Below, in pieces: positions 6,029-14,385 of a stretch of DNA of 21,198 nt. Below the pieces are notes generated by a model. It saw only the letters and a program-made list of their open reading frames with translations. It searched no databases and had not been told where the DNA came from. The position numbers and the translations under genes are program-made. The stretch is from a virus: the IMG/VR virus record IMGVR_UViG_3300007344_000315, positions 1 through 21,198 of that record. One strand, 5' to 3'. The first letter of the stretch is position 1. Each line of letters begins with the position of its first letter.

Positions 6029-8041
6029 TTACTCCTGTGCCGTAAACGCGCCTGCGCGCCCCGCTAATTGACCCGCTAACGCCTGCTGACGCCGCCGCCG
6101 CTCCATGTAAGCGCGTACATCGCGTAATTCTTGCTGCGCGGGTTCATCGGACAATAACAACATCTGCGCTAATCGATTGCGCGTAGGCTCTGGCATCGAT
6201 AGTTGCGAGAACTTACGCGCCGCTCTTGTTGCGAGTGGAACTCCACCGCCCTGCGCAGCCTGCGCTAGATCAATCGCGTCCATAAACTGCGACTGATCCT
6301 CTGCGCCTGCTAATCTTTGCGCTGTTTGCGATCCTCGGCCCAAACGCTCCACTTCTTTCAGCTGTTCTTGCTGCAAAATGGTTTTTTGGAATTGCCGGAA
6401 ATTGTTACCGAATATCGTACGCAATCGGCCTTGCAATGCAGGCTCTTTGTAAAGATTTAACAATCGGGTTTGACCTGCTTGACCGCCCGCTAAATCGCGG
6501 ATCGCTTGGGCTGCGCCTAATCGAAATGCCTCAAGCTCCGCAGCGTCAAGACTGCCGACAATTTCATCTAATTGTTCCACATCCTCGCGCATTGCTTGAC
6601 GCCCTCGCGTCATCGCGGTTTCTAACTGCGCTTGCGATTGAAATGCCTCTCGGGCTTGACGATAAATGCTTTGCCCTGCGTCATCTTTTGGCGATAACGC
6701 ATCTAGCTTTTCAGTAAATTCGCGGCGCAAATTACTATAGTTGCGGCTTAAATTTGATGGTCGCCCAAATTCACCTTTTGCGCTGTCTTCAATGTCGTAT
6801 AACGCGCGCTTTAAGTTATCAAGCACCGAGAACGGAATGCGGTCACCGACTTTTAAACTTCCAAGGTTCAATGATTCAGGCGTCCCGCCAACCAGTGCCA
6901 ATTCTTCAGCTTTACCAAATGCTTTGCGCGAACGCTGAAGCAACGTTACCAATTCTGCATCAACGGGAACATCCACATTTTCTAGTTGCGCGTAAAACGG
7001 AGCCGCTTGCGCTTGTTTCTGACGCGCAAACTCTTGCAACGTTGCTCTAAACGGCAGTCCCTGCGCGCCTAACGCTTCTTCTGCGCCTGAAACAATAGCG
7101 GGGCCACGTTCTGCCGCAATTTCTCGCCCTTTGCGTCGAACTTGGGTCTGGGCAGTGCCAGGCAAAACCGCCAATAAATCTAACTCTCGTTGCGCTTCTT
7201 GCCCTGTGGCGGCTATCGGCGCATTGGGGCCAAGCTGACGCAATCGCGCTTGTGCAACATCAACCGGCTCACCAGCGCCCATGCGCCGTGCTTCGGCATC
7301 GCGGGCCAATAACTGCGCGAGGCGTTCCCGCGCTTCGTTAATTTGGATGGGTTCGTCAATGCCTGGCACTCGCGCACCAATCTGGCGACCGACCATGCCC
7401 AACCCTTTGCCACCAAGGCCGAATGCACCACCGTAGGCTGTACCTTCAGCCGTACCCATCGCAATGTCGCGCATCATGTCTATCGGCGCTTCGGCTTCGG
7501 TTTCACCTGCTGCCGTAATGGCGCTGGTTGCGGTAACGGGTTTTAAAAATTCCACCCCGCGTCGTAACGCTCCCATGCCTGCACGCGCACCGCCGCCTAA
7601 CGTGAAAGGAGCGGTCAACAATGCGCCGCCAAATTGCGTTGCCATTGCCGCACCAGGCTCGTCTTTTTCGTACTGCTCTGTTGCGCCGCGCACGGCCTCT
7701 CTAGCGGGCATTGTGACCTGTTCTGGCCGCATCGTCGGCGCGGGTTGCCCTGCATATCCTGCACCGGCATACGCGCCCGCTGTGCCTGCTGTAGCGCCTA
7801 AAGCGGCAAGTTCGTCGGCAAACCCAAATGCGCCACCGCGCAGAGCTTGCAATGTCGCTTTGGTGCTAGTGGGAAGGCGCGCACCGGCCTCTCGCGCTTC
7901 TACGCGCTGCATATCCGGCGCTGGGCCTGTCTCTTGAGCCAACGCTTGCTTGTACGCTTCCGCGACTGTGGCGAATTCCTGACTGCCCGCCTTGTCTTGG
8001 TTAGCGACGATCCACTTTGCGTAATCTTGTGCGGTAGGCAT
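6029..8041 (-). CDS. Large internal virion / DNA-ejection protein
   Basis: 670 residues. The start MPTAQDYAKWIVANQDKAG and the following EFATVAEAYK resemble the N-terminus of large proteins encoded upstream of tail fibres in many podoviruses. Three Gly/Ala-rich stretches follow, about residues 68-98, 129-160 and 195-224, with glycine-zipper spacing (FGGALL, GTAEGTAYGGAFGLGGKG). They could insert into a membrane. Residues about 230-640 are charged and largely helical (ARERLAQLLARDAEARR, LKRALYDIED, FRQFQKTILQQEQLKEVERL). I see no lytic transglycosylase motif. By size, position and membrane-prone plus coiled-coil build, it fits a T7 gp16-type or P22 gp16/gp20-type ejection protein, but I cannot assign it to one family. 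The gene is 3 bases from its upstream neighbour. Confidence 0.65.
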   Translation of the reverse strand: MPTAQDYAKWIVANQDKAGSQEFATVAEAYKQALAQETGPAPDMQRVEAREAGARLPTSTKATLQALRGGAFGFADELAALGATAGTAGAYAGAGYAGQPAPTMRPEQVTMPAREAVRGATEQYEKDEPGAAMATQFGGALLTAPFTLGGGARAGMGALRRGVEFLKPVTATSAITAAGETEAEAPIDMMRDIAMGTAEGTAYGGAFGLGGKGLGMVGRQIGARVPGIDEPIQINEARERLAQLLARDAEARRMGAGEPVDVAQARLRQLGPNAPIAATGQEAQRELDLLAVLPGTAQTQVRRKGREIAAERGPAIVSGAEEALGAQGLPFRATLQEFARQKQAQAAPFYAQLENVDVPVDAELVTLLQRSRKAFGKAEELALVGGTPESLNLGSLKVGDRIPFSVLDNLKRALYDIEDSAKGEFGRPSNLSRNYSNLRREFTEKLDALSPKDDAGQSIYRQAREAFQSQAQLETAMTRGRQAMREDVEQLDEIVGSLDAAELEAFRLGAAQAIRDLAGGQAGQTRLLNLYKEPALQGRLRTIFGNNFRQFQKTILQQEQLKEVERLGRGSQTAQRLAGAEDQSQFMDAIDLAQAAQGGGVPLATRAARKFSQLSMPEPTRNRLAQMLLLSDEPAQQELRDVRAYMERRRRQQALAGQLAGRAGAFTAQE

Positions 8042-8044
8042 AGT

Positions 8045-9436
8045 TTAAAACCCTGATCGACGCAGAATTTCGTTGGCTTGATCAAACACTGGGTTAGCGC
8101 CGCTTGGCGTTTTGCGGGTTGGACGTTCAAACGGTCGCTTACGCACGCCGTATGGCGCTTGCAGTTGGTAATACCAATCCAGATCGCCGCTATTAATGCG
8201 TTCGTTGACCGCATCTAAATTGTTTTCCAACACTTTAGCGCGCAGTTTAGTCATTTCCCTTAACGTTTCATTGTCTAACTGTCGCGTACCCGTCATCACG
8301 TTGAGCAAAAATTCTCGTTCTGCTTCAGTGTCCAATCCTCTTGAGCCAATGCCTAACGATTGGATGTAACTAAACACTTCAGAACCTAACAACGCATCCA
8401 ACAATTGACTGTCAGATACTTGCGATGACGGCTGACCCGTAAACATGCTCTTAAGCCGTTCACCCATCAAACGAATATCTGCGCCAACACCTGTAATGGG
8501 CTGCCCCTGCTCAAGCAAATCTAGCGCCCGATAGGTTTTTTCTAACCCCTCTTGCGCTTTTTTCGCGTTGGTTAATTGTGTTTGCGTGGCTGCAACGTTT
8601 TCCTTCAACAATTGCGCTTGCATTTCTTGCTGCGCTCTTGGTGACAAATTGGCAAAGCCCGTTGTTGGTGGAGGCTGCGGTGTGGGTTGCCCAAAAGTCT
8701 GCGGGCCTACCATAAAGTTTGGCATTCCTGTGGTTGGAAACGGTTGACCCGTGTCAAAGGTAAATCGGCCTACGTCAAGCCCCAATTGAATTCTTTGCTG
8801 CTGCGTTAATTCTGCGTATTCACGCGGCTTCAATAGCGTGTAATTAGGCGTGCCTCCCTTCACGCTTGCATCAAACTGCTCCAAACTTTCAGACGTAAAT
8901 TTAGAGGGATCAATTGAGCCATAAGGCGATTTATCCTTTTCCGGCTCTTTTAGCATCATCGCCAACCGCTCGGCCATAATCGGTCGATCTTTCAGCGCAT
9001 CCGCCCCGAGCTTGGTGGACGCCATCGCCAATGCCTCTTGTGGCGAACGCACATACTGCGATTGCCGCGTGACTTCGCCGAGTTCCGTCTGCTCGGGAAT
9101 GGGTGCTGGGGGTTTGCTAGGATCGTAACCTTTGTAAACGTAACCGCCTTCCATGCGGCCTAACATGCGCTGCGCGTAATCCTCTTTCATGCCCTCTGCG
9201 GCTTCCTCGGCCTCGCGTGCTTTTCTGCCTGCACGGCCCGTCATGTAGCCCTGTAACGCCTTTACAAGCGGTGCAGCGCGAGGGATGGGGGCAACAACAC
9301 CCTCCTGCGGCTCATACTGCTGCTGCGCGAGGGCTTCCGCTAATGCCGCGCGACGACGCGCTTCCTCAAGCTGCCGTTCGTACTCGCTCGGTGCGCGGAA
9401 CGTGCTGACGTAACGAACAGGGTCATTCCTGGCCAT
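8045..9436 (-). CDS. Probable internal virion protein
   Basis: 463 residues from the ATG at 9436. An alternative TTG at 9442 is only 3 bases from the GAGGAG, so the ATG (spacing 9) is preferred. The N-terminus (residues 15-45 and 70-95) is a charged Arg/Glu/Ala helix. The middle (225-262) is Pro/Gln/Phe-rich and probably flexible. Residues 265-310 are helical. Residues about 340-425 carry a pattern seen in several podovirus structural proteins: SQLLDALLGSEVFSYIQSLG, then RGLDTEAEREFLLNVMTGTR, then a helix ending NSGDLDWYYQ. The protein ends ANEILRRSGF. No enzyme motif is visible. Position between the S74 protein and the largest ejection-type protein supports an internal or ejected virion component. 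The function itself is not recognisable from sequence. Confidence 0.65.
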   Translation of the reverse strand: MARNDPVRYVSTFRAPSEYERQLEEARRRAALAEALAQQQYEPQEGVVAPIPRAAPLVKALQGYMTGRAGRKAREAEEAAEGMKEDYAQRMLGRMEGGYVYKGYDPSKPPAPIPEQTELGEVTRQSQYVRSPQEALAMASTKLGADALKDRPIMAERLAMMLKEPEKDKSPYGSIDPSKFTSESLEQFDASVKGGTPNYTLLKPREYAELTQQQRIQLGLDVGRFTFDTGQPFPTTGMPNFMVGPQTFGQPTPQPPPTTGFANLSPRAQQEMQAQLLKENVAATQTQLTNAKKAQEGLEKTYRALDLLEQGQPITGVGADIRLMGERLKSMFTGQPSSQVSDSQLLDALLGSEVFSYIQSLGIGSRGLDTEAEREFLLNVMTGTRQLDNETLREMTKLRAKVLENNLDAVNERINSGDLDWYYQLQAPYGVRKRPFERPTRKTPSGANPVFDQANEILRRSGF

Positions 9437-9812
9437 AGTCAAAATCTCCTCGATAGCCGCCTCCCTGCGGCGTTGTCATGCCAGCCGGTGACGGCATACG
9501 CGGTCGCATTGGTGGGCCACCTACCTGCGGTGACATTTGCGGCATTCCCATCTGCGGGCGGTTCATACCCATCTGTGGGCGGTTAACGCCTAGCCCCGGC
9601 TGCATCGTTGTCATCGGGCCATTAAAATTCATTGCCTGTGGCGGCATGCCAGAGGCGGCGTTTGGCGTGGCTTGGCCGTAGCCTAACCCCGGCATTTGCC
9701 GCATTCCCATGTCGCGTTGTCCTGCCGGTGCCGTCAACATTTGGTTTCGCTCTTGGGCGGCTAGCATTTGCGCTAACTGTTGCGGTCGGCGGTCTGGTGT
9801 AAATCCGTTCAT
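9423..9812 (-). CDS. Small Met/Pro/Gly/Gln-rich low-complexity protein
   Basis: 129 residues. After a short helical start (PQQLAQMLAAQERNQML), the rest is disordered-looking and dominated by Met, Pro, Gly and Gln, with two exact NRPQMGM copies (residues 77-83 and 84-90) and further PQM and PPMRPRMP variants. No known domain is recognised. It has a proper AGGAG 7 bases before the ATG (overlapping the TAG of the upstream gene), and its tail overlaps the next gene by 14 bases, so it is a genuine part of the operon. Small flexible proteins between ejection-type genes may act as linkers or as minor internal virion proteins. That role is only inferred. Confidence 0.65.
   Translation of the reverse strand: MNGFTPDRRPQQLAQMLAAQERNQMLTAPAGQRDMGMRQMPGLGYGQATPNAASGMPPQAMNFNGPMTTMQPGLGVNRPQMGMNRPQMGMPQMSPQVGGPPMRPRMPSPAGMTTPQGGGYRGDFDYGQE
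9446..9451 (-). promoter_or_regulatory. Shine-Dalgarno deciding the start at 9436
   Basis: GAGGAG lies 9 bases before the ATG at 9436-9434 but only 3 bases before the alternative TTG at 9442, so it favours the ATG. It sits within the coding end of the preceding small gene. Confidence 0.55.
9543..9584 (-). repeat. Two tandem heptapeptide copies (NRPQMGM)
   Basis: A 21-base unit is present twice in succession. It codes for NRPQMGM at residues 77-83 and again at 84-90, followed by a partial copy PQM. The third-base differences between copies show they are not a sequencing duplicate. Confidence 0.8.
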
Positions 9813-9822
9813 CAGTTAGCTC

Positions 9823-12420
9823 CTAAAGTAATCCGTAATTGACCATCTTGTAGCCGCTTGAGTGTGTCGCCACGGCTTCTGGCATCACCGTTTCTACTTC
9901 GTCGGCCATCACGCCACGTTGCCGTTCGCCAAAGATGTCGTATTCGTAGATGCCTATGCCGAGCGGATGCGTGCCAACGCGCACGACGTTAGATTTCAAG
10001 CGGCGATCTGAAAATAATCCCGCGATGCTGCCTGCCCCGCCAATAGCCGTACCGGCTGCGCCCGCTAGGCTCCCCAACATGCCCATGCCCGCGTTGTATG
10101 CGCCGACTTGGTTGGCATAGTTCTGTTGTGCAAAGTTGCCCGCAGCCTGACCTGCTTGGAAAATCGGCGGTGGCGCTACGTTCACGCCGCTATAGCCTTG
10201 GAATTGCGGCACGCTGACCTGACCACCTGACAACAACGCGCTGATCTCATTGACGGGCATAGATCGTATGGCGGCTTGCTGTGCCAACGCTTGCTGGGCT
10301 GCCGTATTTTGGAATTGCGCTTGCGCCAACGCCTGATTATATTGCTGCTGTTGCAACGCATTCAGCGTGTTGAAGTAATCTAATTCCGTCTGCTGACGTT
10401 GCGCCAGTGCCGCATTTTGCGCGGCCTGAATGTCCATCTGCTGCCCAAAGCGCTGCTGCTGGGCGGCGTTCGCGGCAGCCTGATAAGCCAACTCCTGCTG
10501 ATAGGCTTGTGCTTGCGATTGGTTGTAGAACTGCGCAAGTTCTTGCGATTCCCGAGATTGTTGCGCCTGTCGCGCCAAATTGGCTTGCTGCGCACCCACC
10601 ATTTGCTGAAAGTTTTGCGCTGCCGCTGCGTTTTGCAATTCTTGTTGCGTAACGCCTTGCCCAAAAATCTGTTGCAACGCTTGGTTTTGCGCTTCAGTCT
10701 GCGCGAGCGATTGCTGATAGTTCTGTGCGATGGCTTGATTAGCCAGCTCCTGCGCCGACTGACCCATGCCAAACTGTTGCAACAACGCTTCGCGGTTAAA
10801 CTGACCCGCCCCCAACGCTTGCTGATAGTTCTGCGCCATTGCAGCGTTCTGCGCTTGTTGCGACGCTAGGGCTTGCTCAAAGTTCTGCCCCATCGCCTGA
10901 TTTTGCATCTGCTGCGCGGCTTGCGCCTGTGCAAAATTTTGTGCGATAGCTTGATTTGCGGCTTGTTGTGCTTGCTGTTGTGTACCAAATGAAGCCAACT
11001 GCGCCTCTTGGCCAAATTCACCCGCTTGCAGACGTTGCTGAAACGCCTGTTGCTGCGCTTGGTTCTGCGCGGCCTGCGTGGCAAGTGATGATTGCAAATC
11101 TTGTTGCGCGCCAAGGTTATAAAGCCCTGCCTGCTCCATGCCTGCACCAAAGCCCGACAAAGCGGCTTGATTGGCAAACATGGCGCGAGATTGTTGCTCG
11201 GCAAACTGCTGTTGACGCGCCGCTTGATCAAGGCTAATACCTTGCGCAGCAGCTTGCAGAATCAAATCGTTTTCCTTCTGCATTTGCGCTGACATGGCAG
11301 CGTTGTACGCCTCACCGCCCGGTCGCAAACCCTGATTGATTAACTGCGTTTGAAGTTGCTGACGCTCGGTGGCGATCTGTGGCGACAAACGCGACATAAT
11401 CGCCTGCTGCGCTGTCATTCCTGCGTTAACTGGGCCTTGCGCGATACCTGAAACATCAATCTGCCCTTGTAATTGCGGGCCTTGCACAAACCGTTGGGCG
11501 TAGCCAAATTCACCCTGTTGCGGGCCGCCCGCTACGCCGCCAAGACCTGACAGATTAAGCCCTTGTAAATTTAAACCTTGCGGGCCTGCGCCAGCTAATC
11601 CGTACAAACCGCCGGATGGGCCGCCTTGCGCGGTGCCAAATGCTTGCCCGCTCGGTGCGCTTTGCGCGGCAAATTGACCCGCCTGCAATTGCCCCAAATC
11701 AGTCGGAGCGGCAGGGCCAGCGCCTGCACGACCGTAATACTCTGATCCAGGCGCCATAATTGCACCTTGAATCGGCACATCCGCCCTCGCCTGCTGGCCT
11801 TCGTTAACAGGCTGTGGTAACAAATCGGTGGGATACGCTGAAACAACTGAAAACGGTGCCGTTGGCGCGCCTTCAATTGCACCACCCGCGCCTTGTTGCA
11901 ACGCTTGCGCCTGTCCCCAATTGGTGATGTTGGTGGGGCGAGAAACCGCATCGTATGGGCCGATTGCGCCATACACTAAATTAGGAATGTCTGTCGGACG
12001 AAACGCTGACGCAATACCGAGGTCACCTAATCCTGATGCCGCACCCGCTGCGGCTTTTGACATGTAAAACTGCGCGAGTTCTTGCTGCCGTAGCGCTGCC
12101 TCCGCATCAGGGTTGATGGTTTGTCTAACCGTTGGCTGCTCAATAAACGTTGTAAAATCTTCCTGTGATGGCTGCGCCCCTGCATATTGCGGGTTAGTCA
12201 TCATGTTTTCGCGCCACTGCTGCATCGCCTTGTTGTAGGCGTCTGTGTCAATAGTCGGCGTCTTCGTCCAAGTCACTTCCTGCGACCCCGTGGGGCCGTA
12301 GATGTTGGGATTGGACATATAGGCCGATTGCTTGGCGGCTGCCAAGTTGGCCTCACCCTGTTTAACAGCTAGGGTGGCGTAATCAGGTGCTGGCGGCGGT
12401 GCCGGTGATTTTTTGCCCAT
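9823..12420 (-). CDS. Gln/Ala-rich rod protein with C-terminal S74 intramolecular chaperone
   Basis: 865 residues. It starts MGKKSPAPPPAPDYATLAVK. Residues about 150-330 are Gly/Gln/Pro-rich with repeated GLNLQGLNLSGLGG-type loops. Residues 381-722 are nineteen contiguous 18-residue helical units rich in Gln, Ala and Asn. Residues about 775-803 are a Gly/Ala hydrophobic segment (AGAAGTAIGGAGSIAGLF). The last 62 residues are a Peptidase_S74 intramolecular chaperone domain: S804-D-R-R-L-K809 gives the Ser-Lys pair with the spacing known from endosialidase chaperones, followed by GVMADEVETVMPEAV and YKMVNYG. The domain normally trimerises a fibre and cleaves itself off before the Ser. The location among ejection-type genes, not fibres, suggests a tail or ejection component. 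GGAG precedes the ATG by 7 bases. The first 38 bases lie inside the GNAT-like gene. Confidence 0.8.
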   Translation of the reverse strand: MGKKSPAPPPAPDYATLAVKQGEANLAAAKQSAYMSNPNIYGPTGSQEVTWTKTPTIDTDAYNKAMQQWRENMMTNPQYAGAQPSQEDFTTFIEQPTVRQTINPDAEAALRQQELAQFYMSKAAAGAASGLGDLGIASAFRPTDIPNLVYGAIGPYDAVSRPTNITNWGQAQALQQGAGGAIEGAPTAPFSVVSAYPTDLLPQPVNEGQQARADVPIQGAIMAPGSEYYGRAGAGPAAPTDLGQLQAGQFAAQSAPSGQAFGTAQGGPSGGLYGLAGAGPQGLNLQGLNLSGLGGVAGGPQQGEFGYAQRFVQGPQLQGQIDVSGIAQGPVNAGMTAQQAIMSRLSPQIATERQQLQTQLINQGLRPGGEAYNAAMSAQMQKENDLILQAAAQGISLDQAARQQQFAEQQSRAMFANQAALSGFGAGMEQAGLYNLGAQQDLQSSLATQAAQNQAQQQAFQQRLQAGEFGQEAQLASFGTQQQAQQAANQAIAQNFAQAQAAQQMQNQAMGQNFEQALASQQAQNAAMAQNYQQALGAGQFNREALLQQFGMGQSAQELANQAIAQNYQQSLAQTEAQNQALQQIFGQGVTQQELQNAAAAQNFQQMVGAQQANLARQAQQSRESQELAQFYNQSQAQAYQQELAYQAAANAAQQQRFGQQMDIQAAQNAALAQRQQTELDYFNTLNALQQQQYNQALAQAQFQNTAAQQALAQQAAIRSMPVNEISALLSGGQVSVPQFQGYSGVNVAPPPIFQAGQAAGNFAQQNYANQVGAYNAGMGMLGSLAGAAGTAIGGAGSIAGLFSDRRLKSNVVRVGTHPLGIGIYEYDIFGERQRGVMADEVETVMPEAVATHSSGYKMVNYGLL
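10255..11280 (-). repeat. Nineteen contiguous 18-residue (54-base) helical repeats
   Basis: Residues 381-722 can be cut into nineteen 18-residue units with no insertion or deletion. The best consensus is N-Q-A-x-A-Q-N-F-x-Q-x-L-x-x-x-x-x-Q. Position 8 is Phe or Tyr in 13 units, Leu in 4-type variants at the ends, and Ser or Gln in two units. Position 1 is Asn in most units. At DNA level the period is 54 bases. Confidence 0.75.
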
Positions 12421-12826
12421 ACCTTGGCTCCAAATATCGACACCGTTCGGGTGTCTGCGTCATCAAAACAATATCTCCAGAGTCATGCGCGGCATCCTTT
12501 ATCCGCGCTTCCTCGGAAAAGCCCATTTTGCTGACCAATTTAAGCGCTCGGGTATGATTGCTACTGATTGGCCCTATTATCTTATCAACTCCTGCGACGT
12601 TGTACGCATAATCGTATATCGCCGCAATATAGGTGGGCGTTACGCGGTGCCACGCAATGTGACACACCAATGACCGCCCGTTCCAATTCTCAAATACCGT
12701 CCCTGCGACCAATTCGCCGTCGCGTTCTAATCCAATGGCGACCGATCTTTCAGGCCAAAACGCCCCGTTGGTATGGTCAACCACCCAGAAGCCCACTTCA
12801 GGGCCGTTTACGATGCGCCAGCCCAT
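12383..12826 (-). CDS. GNAT-like virion-cluster protein
   Basis: 147 residues with the order of a small GNAT fold: a strand IGLERDGELVAGTVFENW (31-48), LVCHIAWH (53-60), a helix TYIAAIYDYAYNVAGV (65-80), KIIGPISSNHTRALKLVSKMGF (82-103) and a last strand DIVLMTQTPERCRYL (118-132). The N-R-A-L-x-L...M-G-F end pattern is the most typical part. The classical acetyl-CoA loop R/Q-x-x-G-x-G/A is not visible, so catalysis is doubtful. GNAT-like proteins are found at this place in podovirus maps, between nozzle and ejection proteins, and T7 gp13 has been described as of this type. The gene overlaps the nozzle gene by 19 bases and the S74 gene by 38 bases. No good Shine-Dalgarno precedes the ATG, so coupling to the nozzle gene is likely. 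Confidence 0.7.
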   Translation of the reverse strand: MGWRIVNGPEVGFWVVDHTNGAFWPERSVAIGLERDGELVAGTVFENWNGRSLVCHIAWHRVTPTYIAAIYDYAYNVAGVDKIIGPISSNHTRALKLVSKMGFSEEARIKDAAHDSGDIVLMTQTPERCRYLEPRYGQKITGTAAST

Positions 12827-14385
12827 CCTAATTGGTACACCACGTCAGTGGATGCCCACTCCAATGTCACGTTTTTGCTACTACTGTTGAAAACAAGACC
12901 GCCGCAATAGCCAATACCTTGGATGCCGACAAAGTTGTTGGTAATGATGATGTCAGCACCCCACACTGACTGATTCCACAAGCCAACGTCCCACAACCCG
13001 TACTGCGTTGCGACAAATGACAAGGCACCCAAATCCGCGTCGGTCTGAAAATCAACGTTCATGCCAATATCAATGGTCGGCTGGCCGTTGCTGTAGATTG
13101 TGGGTCGTGCGCGGGTAAAGTATTTTATTACTCCACGCGTCTCAAAGTAGTTAAAAGCCTGCAAGGCGCGAGTGGAAATCGCTAGATTGTCGTCGTTAAA
13201 GCCTGTAGCGCCTGATCCTGTCGTCCAAGCCTCTGCAACATAGCCATCACCGCCGAAATACGGTTGATCGTTTAACAACGCAAAACAATTAGCCGCCCAA
13301 CCCGTGAATCGGCACCACGCTTTTGTAATGTTATTCATCACAAATTGCTGTTGATTGCCGACTGACACGGGAACGTTAACAATCAAGGCGTTATTGAGCG
13401 GGTTGTACAATAACCCCCATCCAAAGTTTGTTTTGTATTGTCGAGCCGCCTCTGCAAACGCTCCTTGGATTTTGTCAGACAGCGCTACTTGTGGGTCTAA
13501 TCTTGATGATTGCAAGGCAGACGCAAATGGCACCAAACCATCTAGGGTCAAGATCAGCAAATCACCGCCGTACTTTTGAACGCACCGCCGAGAAATAGGC
13601 GAACCGACTACCCAAACGCCAATCAACGCCCATGTGGATGCGTTAGAAGGATCAGTGCCGCGATAAACAATGACTTCGCCTTGATCCGTAATAAATACCA
13701 AGTTGTCATCAACCCCGTAGCCTGCGTCAATCGTCCACGACGCCATTGCGACCAAGCTGCCGCCTAGATGGGCGACTGATGACAAATCTAACGTGTTGGC
13801 GGCCCCACCTACGGATGCGGTCGGCAAATACCACGCCTTCAAGGTATCTTTTTGAATAAACCACATCCTGTTTTTAAACAGGGTTGGTTGAATTAGCGTA
13901 GTTGTGGTAACGCCAGTAATTGCGGGTGAAGATACGCCATCAATGGCTGTCCAAGTGCTGCCGTCATACAGCAAGGGTTTATCAACGCCATTGGCGGCAT
14001 ACAAATACCCACCGCCTGCGGTCGTGATGTTGGTGTATTCCCATCGGCTATTGCTTAAGCTGCTAACTTCTGCTGCTCCAACAGCACCCGCTGTGGTGAC
14101 ATCAAAAATTTCACCGCTCGCCACGGCAAACATTTCATCTGTTGCCCCAGCGTTGTACACCAACAAACTCTCAACCTGACCCGTGATGCCTGTGGCATGT
14201 TTGGTAAAGCCACCCCGCAACGAAACGCTTGATACGCCGGGAAATAAATTATCTAGCGTTACCGCATCCGTTGGTGCCATGTTGGCCAATGAATCGCGCG
14301 CGTTCCAACCGCCCACAGGGGCAGGCAACGACGCTACATTGTTCGTCGTGCGCTGAATCAACCGCCTGCGAACAGGTGATGCCAT
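12808..14385 (-). CDS. Tail nozzle / packaged-DNA stabilisation protein
   Basis: 525 residues. It starts MASPVRRRLIQRTTNNVASL and continues PAPVGGWNARDSLANMAPTD and LDNLFPGVSSVSLRGGF, the usual entry of podovirus stabilisation or nozzle proteins. The body is made of beta-strand blocks such as GGYLYAANGVDKPLLYDGST, MWFIQKDTLKAWYLPTASVGG, DNLVFITDQGEVIVYRGTDP and GGDLLILTLDGLVPFASAL, as expected for a beta-propeller like P22 gp10 or T7 gp12. The C-terminal part (about 400-525) is a separate beta domain. It would sit below the adaptor ring and close the tail tube. The ATG overlaps the adaptor stop codon (TAATG). No enzymatic motif is visible. Assignment to the gp10 or the gp12 type needs structure prediction. 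Confidence 0.8.
   Translation of the reverse strand: MASPVRRRLIQRTTNNVASLPAPVGGWNARDSLANMAPTDAVTLDNLFPGVSSVSLRGGFTKHATGITGQVESLLVYNAGATDEMFAVASGEIFDVTTAGAVGAAEVSSLSNSRWEYTNITTAGGGYLYAANGVDKPLLYDGSTWTAIDGVSSPAITGVTTTTLIQPTLFKNRMWFIQKDTLKAWYLPTASVGGAANTLDLSSVAHLGGSLVAMASWTIDAGYGVDDNLVFITDQGEVIVYRGTDPSNASTWALIGVWVVGSPISRRCVQKYGGDLLILTLDGLVPFASALQSSRLDPQVALSDKIQGAFAEAARQYKTNFGWGLLYNPLNNALIVNVPVSVGNQQQFVMNNITKAWCRFTGWAANCFALLNDQPYFGGDGYVAEAWTTGSGATGFNDDNLAISTRALQAFNYFETRGVIKYFTRARPTIYSNGQPTIDIGMNVDFQTDADLGALSFVATQYGLWDVGLWNQSVWGADIIITNNFVGIQGIGYCGGLVFNSSSKNVTLEWASTDVVYQLGWAGAS

Noticed and set aside
7464-7937. 157-codon plus-strand open frame opposite the large ejection-type gene
   Set aside because: Antisense to a well-supported coding region, Ala/Pro-rich by reverse reading, and without a family match.
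8045-9442. TTG at 9442 as start of the 9436 gene
   Set aside because: It is only 3 bases from GAGGAG, too close for initiation. The ATG at 9436 has spacing 9.
10380-11231. Several 120-156 codon open frames on both strands inside the Gln-rich rod gene
   Set aside because: CAA/CAG/GCN repeats give long stop-free stretches in other frames. None has a ribosome site or plausible composition.
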